A model generated the notes under the pieces. The model was not told the DNA's origin. It did not search any database and was given only the letters and a program-made list of their open reading frames with translations. The position numbers and the translations under genes are program-made. 50,193 nucleotides of DNA from Pseudomonas sp. (lineage in GTDB: Bacteria > Pseudomonadota > Gammaproteobacteria > Pseudomonadales > Pseudomonadaceae): contig NZ_JAUXXP010000074.1 in the NCBI RefSeq assembly GCF_030684895.1, positions 1 through 50,193 on the forward strand. Direction: 5' to 3'. This document shows, in pieces, positions 8,949 through 18,613 of this stretch; the first letter of the stretch is position 1; each line of letters begins with the position of its first letter.

Positions 8949-10181
8949 CTACGCCTGAGGGTGGTTCTGGCGAAATTGCTGCAACGCCTGCAGGCGTTCT
9001 TCCTGCAATGCGTTGCCCAGTTCGGCCCCTTGCAGGCCGCGTGCGAGCAGCGGTTGCACGGCTACTGTGCGGGCGGCGTGCATGGCGGCGCGCAGGTAGT
9101 CGGCTTGTGGGTAGGCGCGCTGCTCCAGACCGAGGCGGCCGCGGGCGTCCATTTCGCAGGCGGCGATAAACTCTTCAAAACGCTGCGGGCGGCGGAACAC
9201 ATCGAAGCTTTGCAGCAGCTTGAGCAGGGTCGAGGGCTTGAGCTCCAGGGCGCGGTGGCCGTGGGTGTGAAACTCACCGACCTGTAGGGCAAGCTCCTGG
9301 CAATCCTTGGGCGCCTTGCAGCGCTGGTTGATCGCCCGGATCAGCTTCAGGCCCTTGTGTTCATGGGCGATGTGGCGTGGCCACTCGGCCTCGGGGGTAA
9401 GGCCCTTGCCGACATCATGAAGTAGACAGGCCCAGCGCACCGTCAGCGGCTGCTGGTGTTCGGCGCATTGGCGCAGCACGCTGAGCACGTGCACGCCGGT
9501 GTCGATTTCCGGGTGATGGGCCGGTGGCTGCGGGATGCCGAACAGCACGTCGACTTCCGGCAGCAGAACACGCAGCGCACCGCAGTCGCGTAGCACCTGG
9601 ATAAATACATCGGGGCGCGGCTCCATCAGCGCGCGGGAGATTTCTTTCCAGCTGCGCTCTGGCGTCAGCGCACCTAGCTCGCCGGACTCGCTCAGTTCGC
9701 GCATTAGCGCCAGGGTTTCTGGCGCTACGCTGAAACCCAGTGGCGCGTAACGGGCGGCAAAGCGGGCGACGCGCAGCACGCGCAGCGGGTCTTCGGCGAA
9801 GGCCGGAGATACATGGCGTAGCAGCCGAGCTGCGAGGTCACGCTGGCCACCGTAGGGGTCGATCAGCGTGCCGTGATCGTCCTCGGCCATGGCGTTGACG
9901 GTTAGGTCGCGGCGGATCAGGTCTTCTTCCAGGGTGACTTCCGGGCTGGCGAAGAAGGTGAAGCCGCCGTAGCCACGCCCGCTTTTACGCTCGGTGCGGG
10001 CCAGGGCGTATTCCTCGCCGGTCTGCGGATGCAGAAATACCGGGAAATCCGCACCCACCGGGCGGTAGCCCAATTCGAGCATTTGTTCGGCGCTGGCGCC
10101 GACCACGACCCAGTCGATCTCGCTAACCTCGCGGCCTAACAGGCGGTCGCGTACTGCGCCGCCTACTTTGTAAATCTGCAT
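8949..10181 (-). CDS. cca: CCA-adding tRNA nucleotidyltransferase
   Basis: Adds or repairs the 3' CCA of tRNAs. The 410-residue protein starts [16 protein letters not shown], the class II nucleotidyltransferase head with GGAVRD. It continues with the catalytic DW pair and [14 protein letters not shown]-terminal HD phosphohydrolase domain shows LLHDVGKG and HEHKG, as in the bifunctional gamma-proteobacterial enzyme. Two adjacent ATGs exist (10184 and 10181). The second gives seven bases after GGAGG and the family N terminus. The ribosome-binding site lies inside a perfect hairpin (10189-10207). Confidence 0.96.
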   Translation of the reverse strand: MQIYKVGGAVRDRLLGREVSEIDWVVVGASAEQMLELGYRPVGADFPVFLHPQTGEEYALARTERKSGRGYGGFTFFASPEVTLEEDLIRRDLTVNAMAEDDHGTLIDPYGGQRDLAARLLRHVSPAFAEDPLRVLRVARFAARYAPLGFSVAPETLALMRELSESGELGALTPERSWKEISRALMEPRPDVFIQVLRDCGALRVLLPEVDVLFGIPQPPAHHPEIDTGVHVLSVLRQCAEHQQPLTVRWACLLHDVGKGLTPEAEWPRHIAHEHKGLKLIRAINQRCKAPKDCQELALQVGEFHTHGHRALELKPSTLLKLLQSFDVFRRPQRFEEFIAACEMDARGRLGLEQRAYPQADYLRAAMHAARTVAVQPLLARGLQGAELGNALQEERLQALQQFRQNHPQA

Positions 10182-10188
10182 CATGGTT

Positions 10189-10207
10189 CCTCCGCTAAGT
10201 GCGGAGG
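10189..10207 (-). promoter_or_regulatory. Hairpin enclosing the cca ribosome-binding site
   Basis: On the minus strand CCTCCGC (10207-10201) is the exact complement of GCGGAGG (10195-10189), with a five-base ACTTA loop. GCGGAGG is the Shine-Dalgarno sequence of cca, four to seven bases before the tandem ATG codons. A folded leader would hide the ribosome-binding site, so translation could depend on temperature, coupling or a helper factor. Confidence 0.55.
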
Positions 10208-10231
10208 ATAGCGGCTGGCCGCTGACGAGGG

Positions 10232-10288
10232 GTAGCCTGGATGCAGTTCTGAGGGTTTTAGCGTGTTCCCGGATTGTATCCGGGCTAC
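10232..10288. repeat. REP-like inverted pair between cca and the DUF4136 gene
   Basis: GTAGCCTGGATGCAG on the left is mirrored on the right by an inverted near-copy ending CCGGGCTAC. The right arm is itself a hairpin, CCCGGA (10268-10273), TTGTA loop, TCCGGG (10279-10284). It starts right after the stop codon of the upstream gene, so it may also protect or end that transcript. Pairs of this GTAGCC(C)GGAT type resemble pseudomonad intergenic repeats; copy number cannot be seen here. Confidence 0.5.
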
Positions 10289-10797
10289 GGGCTGGCTAGC
10301 GGAACCTGCTGCAATAGCGCTTGAGTGGCGCGCTCCAGCAGTTCGGCGCTGTCTTTGGCGGGGCTCAGGCCTGTGCTGATCAGGCCTTCCCAGAGGGTGT
10401 GCTGCGCTGGGGTGGTCAGGCGGATGCGCAGTGTGCCGGTTTCATCGCGCAGGCGGTGGATCGCCTGGTAGGGGCCGAGCGGGGTGGGTGGGGCGGCGTC
10501 GATCTTGAAGTCGAGCGGGCTGTCCTGCACCGCCAGCCAGTAATACACCTGAATCTCTGCCTGCGGGTTGGCCTGGTAACCGCGTGCACTCAAGCCTTCG
10601 CGCAGCAATTGCTCAAGCTGTGCATAGCGCTCGGCAAATGGCACGTCGCCTGCTACGGCCTGTTCAGCGGCAATCAGGCTGAAGCTGCGCTTGCCCGTCA
10701 GTTCGGCGCTGGCGGGGGTTAGCACCTGGGCGCGGGGCAGCTGGTTGCTGCAGGTGGCCAGTGCCAGACACAGCAGTAATACGATAAACAGGCGCAT
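10285..10797 (-). CDS. DUF4136-type secreted protein, possible lipoprotein
   Basis: Function unknown. The 170-residue product has an N-terminal signal, [20 protein letters not shown]. The candidate lipidation Cys is at position 16, but Thr at the -1 position makes the lipobox (LATC) imperfect. The rest resembles DUF4136 proteins: a short beta-rich domain with [28 protein letters not shown] and a conserved WEG near the end. The frame continues upstream to a TTG overlapping the ycgB stop, but the signal peptide fixes the ATG at 10797. It follows the prkA-yeaH-ycgB genes on the same strand with a 62-base gap. Export is likely; lipidation is less certain. Confidence 0.7.
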   Translation of the reverse strand: MRLFIVLLLCLALATCSNQLPRAQVLTPASAELTGKRSFSLIAAEQAVAGDVPFAERYAQLEQLLREGLSARGYQANPQAEIQVYYWLAVQDSPLDFKIDAAPPTPLGPYQAIHRLRDETGTLRIRLTTPAQHTLWEGLISTGLSPAKDSAELLERATQALLQQVPLASP

Positions 10798-10859
10798 CGG
10801 CAGATTCCCGGTTGGTCTGCTGCGCATGCTGGTGCTTGGCATCGTGGGCGCGCAACCGA

Positions 10860-12425
10860 TCAAATGGGCGGGATCATCAGGTCGAGGCGCGGGTAGTCGC
10901 TGTCATGTTCGGCTTCATGCTTGGGCGGCACATACTGGGTGCCGATCAGTTGTTCACCCTGGTACAGCTCCAGGTGGATATTGAACCCCCACAGGCGGTG
11001 CAGGTGTTTTAGCACCTCCTCGGTGGAGCTGCCCAGCGGTTTGCGGTCATGCTGCTGGTGGCGCAGGGTCAACGAGCGGTCGCCACGGCGGTCGATGCTC
11101 CAAATCTGCACATTGGGTTCGCGGTTGCCCAGGTTGTATTGCGCGGCCAGGGTTTCGCGAATCTGCTGGTAGCCGGGTTCGTCGTGAATCGCTGGGACGT
11201 AGAGTTCGTCTTTCTGGTCGTCATCGAGAATGCTGAACAGCTTGAGGTCGCGGATCACCTTGGGCGACAAGTACTGCAGGATAAAACTCTCGTCCTTGAA
11301 GCTGTTCATGGCGAATTTCAGGGTGCTTAGCCAGTCACTGCCGGCAATCTCCGGGAACCAGCGGCGATCTTCTTCCGTTGGTTCCTCACAGATGCGGCGA
11401 ATGTCGCGGTACATGGCAAAGCCCAGGGCGTAGGGGTTGATGCCGCTGTAGTAGGGGCTGTCGAACGGCGGCTGGTAGACCACGCTGGTGTGCGACTGGA
11501 GAAACTCGATCATAAAACCTTCGGTAACCAGGCCCTCGTCGTACAGGTCGTTCATCAGGGTGTAGTGCCAGAAGGTCGCCCAGCCTTCGTTCATCACCTG
11601 GGTCTGGCGCTGCGGGTAGAAATACTGGGCGATCTTGCGCACGATACGGATGATCTCGCGCTGCCAGGGCTCCAGCAGCGGTGCGTGTTTCTCCAGGAAA
11701 TACAGGATGTTTTCCTGCGGCTCGGCCGGGAAGCGCTTGTTGTCCTTGTCGCTGCCCTTGCTGGCGTTTTTCGGGATGGTGCGCCAGAGGTCGTTGATCT
11801 GCTTTTGCAGGTGCTCTTCGCGGTCTTTCATGCGCCGCCGTTCTTCCTCGGCGGAAATCGGATAGGGGCGTTTGTAACGGTCGACGCCGTAGTTCATCAG
11901 CGCATGGCAGGAGTCGAGCAGGTCCTCCACCGCGTCGATGCCGTGGCGCTCCTCGCATTGCATGATGTACTGCTTGGCAAACACCAGGTAATCGATGATC
12001 GAGCTGGCATCGGTCCAGGTGCGAAACAGGTAGTTGCCCTTGAAGAAGCTGTTGTGGCCGTAGCAGGCATGGGCGATCACCAGGGCCTGCATGCAGATGG
12101 TGTTCTCTTCCATCAGGTAGGCGATGCACGGGTCGGAGTTGATCACGATCTCGTAGGCCAGGCCCATCTGTCCGCGCTTGTAGCCCTTTTCGGTGCTGAG
12201 GAAGTGTTTGCCGTAGGACCAATGGTGGTAACCCAGCGGCATACCAACCGAGGCATAGGCGTCCATCATCTGCTCGGCAGTGATCACCTCGATCTGGTTG
12301 GGGTAGGTGTCCAGGGCATAGCGTTCGGCGAGTCGGCCGATTTCGCGGTCGTACTGACGGATCAGCTCGAAGGTCCATTCCGAGCCGGTGGAGATCGGTT
12401 GGCGGCGTTTGTCTTTGCTGCTCAT
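10860..12425 (-). CDS. ycgB: SpoVR family protein (YcgB)
   Basis: SpoVR homologue of unknown biochemical function, widespread in non-sporulating gamma-proteobacteria and tied to stress and stationary phase. The 521-residue protein has the family segments [41 protein letters not shown] and [11 protein letters not shown]. The His-rich HxxWSYGKHF and EGWATFWH motifs suggest a metal site (inference). The start ATG 12425 lies four bases inside the yeaH stop (ATGA), so the pair is translationally coupled. Third gene of prkA-yeaH-ycgB, a conserved cluster. Confidence 0.95.
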   Translation of the reverse strand: MSSKDKRRQPISTGSEWTFELIRQYDREIGRLAERYALDTYPNQIEVITAEQMMDAYASVGMPLGYHHWSYGKHFLSTEKGYKRGQMGLAYEIVINSDPCIAYLMEENTICMQALVIAHACYGHNSFFKGNYLFRTWTDASSIIDYLVFAKQYIMQCEERHGIDAVEDLLDSCHALMNYGVDRYKRPYPISAEEERRRMKDREEHLQKQINDLWRTIPKNASKGSDKDNKRFPAEPQENILYFLEKHAPLLEPWQREIIRIVRKIAQYFYPQRQTQVMNEGWATFWHYTLMNDLYDEGLVTEGFMIEFLQSHTSVVYQPPFDSPYYSGINPYALGFAMYRDIRRICEEPTEEDRRWFPEIAGSDWLSTLKFAMNSFKDESFILQYLSPKVIRDLKLFSILDDDQKDELYVPAIHDEPGYQQIRETLAAQYNLGNREPNVQIWSIDRRGDRSLTLRHQQHDRKPLGSSTEEVLKHLHRLWGFNIHLELYQGEQLIGTQYVPPKHEAEHDSDYPRLDLMIPPI

Positions 12426-13693
12426 GTGGCTAGCCTCCGCTGGAACAGGTCGCGGAATACCGGGTAGATGTCGCCGGCCGAGACCAGCTGCTGCTGGGCG
12501 AAGGTGTCGGCGAAGGCTTCGCTGACCTGCTCGTATTCGAACCACAGCGCCTGGTGCTCGCGCGGGGTGATCTCGACGTAAGTGAAGTACTGCACGAACG
12601 GCATGATCTGCTTGATCAATATATCCCGGCAGATCGGCGAGTCATCATTCCAGTTGTCGCCATCCGACGCCTGGGCGGCGTAGATATTCCATTCGTTGAT
12701 CGGATAGCGCTCAGCCATGATCTCCTGCATCAGCTTGAGCGCGCTGGAGACGATGGTGCCGCCGGTCTCGCGCGAGTAGAAGAACTCCTCCTCATCCACC
12801 TCGCGGGCGCTGGTGTGGTGGCGGATAAACACCACCTCGATCTTGTCGTAGTTCCGTTTGAGGAACAGGTACAAGAGGATAAAGAAGCGCTTGGCGATGT
12901 CCTTGGTCGACTGGGTCATCGAGCCGGACACGTCCATCAGGCAAAACATCACTGCCTTGGAGCTGGGGTTGGGCTGTTTGACCAGCAGGTTGTACTTGAG
13001 GTCGAAGGTGTCGAGAAAGGGGATGCGCTTGATCCGCGCACGCAGTTTGCTGACTTCCTCTTCAAGCGCCTGGATATCGCCAAGGTTGTCCGGCTGTTCC
13101 AGCTTCAGGCGTTCCAGTTCGGCCTGAGCACTCTTGAGTTTGTTGCGGCTGCTGCCTGAGAGGGCGATGCGCCGGGCATGGGCCGAGCGCAGGGTACGGA
13201 CGATATTGATGCGCGATGGATTGCCTTCATTGCTGATCCCGGCGCGCACGCTTTTGAAGGTGTCGCTGCCGGTCAGGTGGCGTTTGATCAAATTGGGTAG
13301 TTCGAGATCCTCGAACATAAAGTCGAGGAATTCCTCCTGGGTGATTTGGAAGACGAACTCGTCCATTCCTTCGCCGGAGTTGCTCGCCTTGCCGGCGCCT
13401 TGGCCGCTGCCACCGCCTTGCGGGCGGGCAATCTTCTCGCCGGTGGTGAACTCGCGGTTGCCGGGATGGACGGTGGTTTGGCGGCCGCCACGGCCGTGGT
13501 GCAGCACCGGCTCGTCGATATCGCGGCCGGGGATGCTGATCTGTTCGCCGTGCTCCATATCGGTGATGGAGCGGCGGCTGACCGCCTCTTCCACGGCCTT
13601 CTTGATGTGATCACGGTAACGCCGCAGAAAGCGTTGGCGGTTCACCGTGCTCTTGTTTTTACCGTTCAGACGTCGGTCGATCACATGGCTCAT
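12422..13693 (-). CDS. yeaH: YeaH/YhbH family protein with VWA-like metal site
   Basis: Conserved partner of the PrkA kinase; molecular role unknown. The 423-residue protein has a basic N terminus ([20 protein letters not shown]), then a Gly-rich segment (about 90-108). A coiled coil at about 185-225 is rich in Glu, Lys and Leu. The C-terminal von Willebrand A-like domain carries the MIDAS motif DVSGSM (254-259). I chose ATG 13693 by family homology; the frame is open 14 codons further upstream. Middle gene of prkA-yeaH-ycgB, overlapping ycgB by four bases. Confidence 0.94.
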   Translation of the reverse strand: MSHVIDRRLNGKNKSTVNRQRFLRRYRDHIKKAVEEAVSRRSITDMEHGEQISIPGRDIDEPVLHHGRGGRQTTVHPGNREFTTGEKIARPQGGGSGQGAGKASNSGEGMDEFVFQITQEEFLDFMFEDLELPNLIKRHLTGSDTFKSVRAGISNEGNPSRINIVRTLRSAHARRIALSGSSRNKLKSAQAELERLKLEQPDNLGDIQALEEEVSKLRARIKRIPFLDTFDLKYNLLVKQPNPSSKAVMFCLMDVSGSMTQSTKDIAKRFFILLYLFLKRNYDKIEVVFIRHHTSAREVDEEEFFYSRETGGTIVSSALKLMQEIMAERYPINEWNIYAAQASDGDNWNDDSPICRDILIKQIMPFVQYFTYVEITPREHQALWFEYEQVSEAFADTFAQQQLVSAGDIYPVFRDLFQRRLAT

Positions 13694-13792
13694 AACTGCC
13701 CTCCGTGCGCTGCAGACATCAGGCGTAGCCAACACAGGGCGGCGTTGGTCGCGCGCCCTGTAGCCGCTGGCAGCCTGTCGCGTCAGGCCGCG

Positions 13793-15715
13793 TTATTGCG
13801 ATTTACGAACCCGCAGATACCACTCGGACAGCAGGCGTACCTGCTTGTCGGTGTAACCGCGCTCGACCATGCGAGTGACAAAGTCGTTGTGCTTCTGTTG
13901 ATCCTCCTTGCTCGCTTTGGCGTTGAAGCTGATGACCGGCAGCAGGTCCTCGGTGTTGGAGAACATTTTTTTCTCGATCACCACGCGCAGCTTTTCGTAA
14001 CTGAGCCAGGTCGGATTCTTGCCATTGTTGTTGGCCCGGGCGCGCAGCACGAAGTTGACGATCTCGTTGCGGAAATCCTTCGGGTTGCTGATGCCAGCAG
14101 GTTTTTCGATTTTCTCCAGCTCTTCGTTTAGTGCTACGCGGTTGAGGATCTCGCCGGTTTCCGGGTCGCGGTACTCCTGATCCTGAATCCAGAAGTCGGC
14201 ATACAGCACGTAGCGGTCGAAGATGTTCTGCCCATACTCGCTGTAGGACTCCAGATAAGCAGTCTGGATTTCCTTGCCGATAAACTCGATATAACGCGGC
14301 GCCAGGTACTCCTTGATAAAGCGCAGGTAACGCTCGCGCACCTCGGCGGGGAATTGCTCCTGCTCAATCTGCTGCTCCAGCACGTAGAGCAGGTGCACCG
14401 GGTTGGCGGCGATCTCGTGCGGGTCGAAGTTGAACACCTTGGAGAGGATCTTGAAGGCGAAACGGGTCGACAGACCGTTCATGCCTTCATCGACGCCAGC
14501 GGTGTCGCGGTACTCCTGAATTGACTTGGCCTTGGGGTCGGTGTCCTTGAGGTTTTCGCCGTCGTACACGCGCATCTTCGAGTAGACGTTGGAGTTTTCC
14601 GGCTCTTTCAGGCGGCTGAGGGTGGAGAACTGCGCGAGCATTTTCAGGGTGTCTGGCGCGCAGTGGGCCTTGGCCAGGGAACTGTTGAACAGCAGCTTGT
14701 CGTAGATCTTGATCTCGTCGGTCACGCGCAGGCAGTACGGCACCTTGACGATGTAGATGCGGTCGATAAACGCCTCGTTGTTCTTGTTGTTGCGGAAACT
14801 GTGCCATTCCGACTCGTTGGAGTGGGCCAGCAGGATGCCGCTGTAGGGGATCGCACCGAGGCCTTCGGTGCTGTTGTAGTTGCCTTCCTGGGTCGCGGTG
14901 AGCAATGGATGCAGCACCTTGATCGGTGCCTTGAACATCTCGACGAATTCCATCAGGCCCTGGTTGGCCCGGCACAGTGCGCCCGAGTAGCTGTAGGCGT
15001 CGGCGTCGTTCTGTGGGTATTCCTCGAGCTTGCGGATATCCACCTTGCCGACCAATGCGGAGATGTCCTGGTTGTTCTCATCGCCCGGCTCGGTCTTGGC
15101 CACGGCGATCTGGTTAAGGATCGAGGGATAGAGTTTGACCACGCGGAACTGGCTGATATCGCCGCCGAACTCCTGCAGGCGCTTGGTGGCCCAGGGCGAC
15201 ATGATGCTGTTGAGGTAGCGCCGCGGAATGCCGTAATCCTCCTCGAGGATGGCGCCGTCCTCGGCATCGCTGAACAGGCCGAGCGGCGACTCGAACACGG
15301 GCGAGCCCTTGATCGCGTAGAACGGCACTTTCTCGATCAGGTGCTTGAGCTTTTCCGCCAGGGACGATTTACCGCCGCCCACCGGGCCGAGCAGGTAGAG
15401 GATCTGTTTCTTCTCTTCCAGGCCCTGAGCAGCATGGCGGAAGTAGGAGACAATCTGGTCGATGCACTCTTCCATGCCGTGGAAATCGGCAAAGGCTGGG
15501 TAACGGCGGATCACCTTGTTGGAGAAGATCCGCGACAGCCGTGGGTCGGTCGAGGTGTCGAGCAGTTCCGGCTCGCCAATCGCCAGCAACAGGCGCTCGG
15601 CTGCCGAGGCATAGGCGCTTCGATCCTGCTTGCACAGTTCGAGGTACTCCTGGAGGGTGAGTTCCTCCTGGCGAGTCGCTTCGAAACGTTGTTGGAAGTG
15701 GCTGAAAATGCTCAT
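13793..15715 (-). CDS. prkA: PrkA-type serine protein kinase
   Basis: PrkA (YeaG) proteins couple an AAA+ fold to a C-terminal kinase-like domain and act in starvation and sporulation-type stress responses. The 640-residue protein begins MSIFSHFQQRFEATRQEELT. Walker A, GPVGGGKSS, lies at 110-117, followed by GSPVFESPLGLF and AHSNESEWHSF; the PrkA domain fills the C-terminal third. GAGGTG lies five bases before the chosen ATG; an upstream-open extension lacks homology. First gene of prkA-yeaH-ycgB, with a 99-base gap to yeaH. A foldback repeat lies 105 bases upstream. Confidence 0.96.
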   Translation of the reverse strand: MSIFSHFQQRFEATRQEELTLQEYLELCKQDRSAYASAAERLLLAIGEPELLDTSTDPRLSRIFSNKVIRRYPAFADFHGMEECIDQIVSYFRHAAQGLEEKKQILYLLGPVGGGKSSLAEKLKHLIEKVPFYAIKGSPVFESPLGLFSDAEDGAILEEDYGIPRRYLNSIMSPWATKRLQEFGGDISQFRVVKLYPSILNQIAVAKTEPGDENNQDISALVGKVDIRKLEEYPQNDADAYSYSGALCRANQGLMEFVEMFKAPIKVLHPLLTATQEGNYNSTEGLGAIPYSGILLAHSNESEWHSFRNNKNNEAFIDRIYIVKVPYCLRVTDEIKIYDKLLFNSSLAKAHCAPDTLKMLAQFSTLSRLKEPENSNVYSKMRVYDGENLKDTDPKAKSIQEYRDTAGVDEGMNGLSTRFAFKILSKVFNFDPHEIAANPVHLLYVLEQQIEQEQFPAEVRERYLRFIKEYLAPRYIEFIGKEIQTAYLESYSEYGQNIFDRYVLYADFWIQDQEYRDPETGEILNRVALNEELEKIEKPAGISNPKDFRNEIVNFVLRARANNNGKNPTWLSYEKLRVVIEKKMFSNTEDLLPVISFNAKASKEDQQKHNDFVTRMVERGYTDKQVRLLSEWYLRVRKSQ

Positions 15716-16132
15716 GACTTCACCTCGCTCGATGCGCAGAGCCGGTGCGGGATCGGTCAGGTGCTTGGCAGCTCCGGTGCGGATGCAGCCGGGATAAACC
15801 CCCAGAACACCTAATAATCTTAGAACGTGTCCAACGTCTGCTGCGCGTCGGCCCTGCTGCGTTAAGAACAGGCTCGGAATGCTCATTTACATCCGTAAAC
15901 TCCGCTTCCTCGCCTGTTCTTGCCTTGCATGACCCTAGCTCGCGAGACCTTGAACAGGTTCTTACCGATGGCCCGATGCCGTTTGGCCGGCTCTACCTTG
16001 TTTTGGATGGCCTGAGCTAAAGGATAGTTCGGAATCGGCGGGGTCAAGGGGCGCGCAACGATAACAGGATATTACCGTTGGTCGGGAGGTGCCGGCAGGC
16101 CGCTGCTGGTGCGGCCTGGGCGGTGAAAAAAA
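15716..16132. other. Intergenic region between glpE and prkA
   Basis: A 417-base gap with no credible gene. It holds foldback element copy A, the leader of prkA, and a short hairpin AGGCCGC/GCGGCCT (16097-16117) downstream of glpE. A T-rich stretch directly follows the glpE stop but comes before this hairpin, so it is not a standard terminator. I could not place a convincing sigma-70 or sigma-S promoter for prkA by eye. Confidence 0.6.
15820..15964. repeat. Foldback intergenic element, copy A
   Basis: A long imperfect inverted repeat whose core AGAACAGGC...GCCTGTTCT frames a TTTAC/GTAAA apex. The same core with matched changes occurs at 36503-36641 (copy B). At four positions both arms change from G:C to A:T together. 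It lies in the gap between prkA and glpE. No open frame is present. It looks like a small non-coding mobile or structured repeat. Confidence 0.7.
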
Positions 16133-16462
16133 TTATTCTTCGGAGGCGTGTGCGGTGTCATCGGGAAAGGTGGCGCGCCATAGCTCAAAACCGCCATCGA
16201 GGCTGTAGACATCACTGAAACCCTGGCCGACCAGATAGGCCGCAGCACTTTGGCTGGAGTTGCCGTGATAGCAGGCGACAATCAGCGGCGCATCGAGATC
16301 GGCCTGGGTGATAAAGGCGTGCAACGAGTGGTTGTCGAGGTGCTGCGAGCCGCTGATATGACCGGCGGCGAAGCTCTGCGGATCACGGATGTCGACCACT
16401 ACTGCACCCTGCTGGCGTAAGGCCTGAGCCTGCTCAGGGGGGATGCGTTTGAATTCGCTCAT
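16133..16462 (-). CDS. glpE: Thiosulfate sulfurtransferase GlpE
   Basis: Single-domain rhodanese that moves sulfane sulfur from thiosulfate to cyanide or thiol acceptors. The 109-residue protein has the catalytic Cys 64 in the loop CYHGNSS, the same position as in E. coli GlpE within one residue, and the rhodanese CH2A start [15 protein letters not shown]. The length is normal. It overlaps the apaH stop by four bases and ends the lptD-surA-pdxA-rsmA-apaG-apaH-glpE run. The symbol reflects family resemblance, since no glp genes are nearby. Confidence 0.93.
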   Translation of the reverse strand: MSEFKRIPPEQAQALRQQGAVVVDIRDPQSFAAGHISGSQHLDNHSLHAFITQADLDAPLIVACYHGNSSQSAAAYLVGQGFSDVYSLDGGFELWRATFPDDTAHASEE

Positions 16463-17280
16463 GCTTGCTCCTTACAGTCGCAGCTGTATTTCTCGCCGCT
16501 ATCAATATTCATCAGGGTCATGCTCGCACCCCAGACGCAGCCGGTATCCAGGGCGATCACGTTGGGCTGCGGGGATTGCCCTTCGAGCGCTGCCCAGTGG
16601 CCGAAGATAATCCGTTGGTCACGGGTCTTGCGCTGGTTGTAGCTGAACCAGGGGGCGTAGCCCGGTGGTGCGCTGCCGACGCCTTCCTTGCTCTTCAGGT
16701 CGAGGGTGCCGTCGGCTTTGCAGAAACGCATGCGGGTGAAGTAGTTGGTGATCACTCGCAGGCGCGTCACGCCGTGCAGATCGCCGTGCCACTTGGCCGG
16801 CTCGTTGCCATACATGCCGTCGAGAAACAGTGGCATGCGCGCATCATCGCGTAGGGCTTCTTCGACTTCGGCGGCGCGCTTGAGCGCTTTGCTCATGGTC
16901 CACTGCGGCGGTATGCCGGCATGCACCAGGGCGGTGTCGCGGGCTTCGTCGTAATGCAGAAGCTTCTGCCGGCGCAGCCAGTCGAGCAGGTCCGCTGCAT
17001 CCGGCGCTTCGATGATCTCGCGCAGGGTGTCGCCTTTCTTCAGGCGCTCGATGTTGTGCGCGACGGCCAGCAGGTGCAGGTCGTGATTGCCCAGCACGCA
17101 GGTCAGTGCATCACGGATGCCGTAGAGAAAGCGCAGCGTGGCCAGGGACTCGGGGCCGCGATTGACCAGGTCACCGACCAGCCACAGCTGGTCCTGCGCC
17201 GGATCAAAAGCCACGCGCTCAAGCAGGCATTGCAGGGGTTTCAGGCAACCTTGCAGGTCGCCGACGGCGTAGGTGGCCAT
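16459..17280 (-). CDS. apaH: Symmetrical bis(5'-nucleosyl)-tetraphosphatase ApaH
   Basis: Hydrolyses Ap4A to two ADP and also removes Np4 caps from RNA. The 273-residue metallophosphatase shows the three metal-site blocks [13 protein letters not shown] and GNHD in order, and a C-terminal ALDTGCVWG segment. Its ATG overlaps the apaG stop by one base (TGATG) and its stop overlaps glpE. It is coupled to apaG and rsmA as in E. coli. Confidence 0.96.
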   Translation of the reverse strand: MATYAVGDLQGCLKPLQCLLERVAFDPAQDQLWLVGDLVNRGPESLATLRFLYGIRDALTCVLGNHDLHLLAVAHNIERLKKGDTLREIIEAPDAADLLDWLRRQKLLHYDEARDTALVHAGIPPQWTMSKALKRAAEVEEALRDDARMPLFLDGMYGNEPAKWHGDLHGVTRLRVITNYFTRMRFCKADGTLDLKSKEGVGSAPPGYAPWFSYNQRKTRDQRIIFGHWAALEGQSPQPNVIALDTGCVWGASMTLMNIDSGEKYSCDCKEQA

Positions 17281-17660
17281 CAGTGCAGCGAGCCCGGCAC
17301 CGCAAGGCGGAAGGGCGCGATCAGGGCGTCAAAGCGTTTACCGTCGTCGGCGAGCATCTGGTAACTGCCCTGCATGATGCCGACGCGGGTAGTCATCACG
17401 GTGCCGCTGCTGTAGGTGTGGCTGGCGCCAGCCTCGATCAGCGGCTGCTGGCCGATCACGCCAGCACCGCGCACTTCCTGCACGCGACCATCGCCATCGG
17501 TAATCACCCAGTGGCGCGAGAGCAGTTTGGCCGGCAGTTCGCCTTTATTGCTGACCGTGACGGTGTAGGCGAAGGCGAAGCGGTTCTGCTCCGGCTGTGA
17601 CTGCTCCGGCAGGTAGCGGGTGACGACGCTGACGTCGATGTTGTAGCGCGAATCGCTCAT
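17280..17660 (-). CDS. apaG: ApaG, Co2+/Mg2+ efflux-associated protein
   Basis: Small beta-sandwich protein of the ApaG family, linked to Co2+ tolerance and Mg2+ flux; biochemical role unsettled. The 126-residue product has [20 protein letters not shown], the [16 protein letters not shown] block and the SYQMLADDG segment typical of the family. It is fused to nothing and has normal length. It lies 41 bases downstream of rsmA and overlaps apaH by one base, the usual rsmA-apaG-apaH order. Confidence 0.95.
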   Translation of the reverse strand: MSDSRYNIDVSVVTRYLPEQSQPEQNRFAFAYTVTVSNKGELPAKLLSRHWVITDGDGRVQEVRGAGVIGQQPLIEAGASHTYSSGTVMTTRVGIMQGSYQMLADDGKRFDALIAPFRLAVPGSLH

Positions 17661-17701
17661 GCGTAATTAACTCGGTGGGCAGAAACCCAGTCTAGCCGCT
17701 G

Positions 17702-18505
17702 TCAGTCGGCGATGGGTTGTTCAGCCAGTTTGTCCGCCAGGCGTACAAACGCAGCCAGGTCCAATTGTTCAGGGCGCAGGCTGCCGTCGATGCCGGCGGC
17801 TTCAATTGCCGCTGCGGGCAGTAAGTTCTTCAAGGTATTGCGCAGGGTCTTGCGCCGTTGGTTGAAGGCTTCGCGCACCACGCGTTCAAGCAGGTGATGG
17901 TCCTTGGCCGGATGCGGCAGTACGTCGTGCGGCACCAGGCGGACGATCGCTGAGTCGACTTTGGGCGGTGGATTGAACGCACCCGGGCCGACATTGAACA
18001 GGTGCTCCACGCGGCAGTGGTACTGCACCATGATCGACAGCCGGCCCCAATCGCCACCGCCAGGCTCGGCGGCCAGGCGCTCGACTACTTCCTTCTGCAG
18101 CATAAAGTGCATGTCGCGAATCAGCGCGGCATTGCTCAGCAGGTGGAAGATCAGCGGCGTGGAGATGTTATACGGCAGGTTGCCGACCACGCGCAGGCTG
18201 TGCGGCGCGGCCTGCAGCTGATTGAAATCGAACTTGAGGGCGTCGCCCTGGTTCAGGCGAAAACGCGGGTTGCTGCCGAACTGGTGTTGCAGGATCGGGA
18301 TTAGATCGCGGTCGAGTTCAATCACGTCGAGCTGCGCGCCGCTGTTCAGCAGGCCTTCGGTCAGCGCCCCCTGACCTGGGCCGATTTCCAGCATGTGCTC
18401 GCCTTCGCGGGCGTGGATGGCGCGCAGGATGCGATGAATCACTCCGGCGTCATGCAGGAAGTTCTGGCCGAAACGCTTGCGCGCGCGGTGTTGGTATTCG
18501 GACAT
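17702..18505 (-). CDS. rsmA: 16S rRNA dimethyladenosine transferase RsmA (KsgA)
   Basis: Dimethylates the two adjacent adenosines in the last 16S hairpin (A1518/A1519, E. coli numbering) during late 30S assembly. The 267-residue protein has KRFGQNFLHD near its start, the SAM-binding loop LEIGPGQGALTEGLL and the catalytic NLPYNIS. A basic C-terminal domain includes NQRRKTLRNTLK. Length and motifs are complete. It follows pdxA with a 108-base gap and precedes apaG. Do not confuse it with the CsrA-type RsmA regulator, which shares the symbol in pseudomonads. Confidence 0.97.
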   Translation of the reverse strand: MSEYQHRARKRFGQNFLHDAGVIHRILRAIHAREGEHMLEIGPGQGALTEGLLNSGAQLDVIELDRDLIPILQHQFGSNPRFRLNQGDALKFDFNQLQAAPHSLRVVGNLPYNISTPLIFHLLSNAALIRDMHFMLQKEVVERLAAEPGGGDWGRLSIMVQYHCRVEHLFNVGPGAFNPPPKVDSAIVRLVPHDVLPHPAKDHHLLERVVREAFNQRRKTLRNTLKNLLPAAAIEAAGIDGSLRPEQLDLAAFVRLADKLAEQPIAD

Positions 18506-18613
18506 GCAGCAGCTCCAGGCTTCAAAGCATCGGCTTGAAGCGAATGTAACGCGGGTAGAAAGCCCGGCAGTTTAACAGCATTGACGGCGTACGCCCCGTG
18601 CTGGGCGTGGCAG

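Noticed and set aside
14663..15814. 383-codon plus-strand frame opposite prkA
   Set aside because: Shadow of PrkA; no recognisable motif and no ribosome-binding site.
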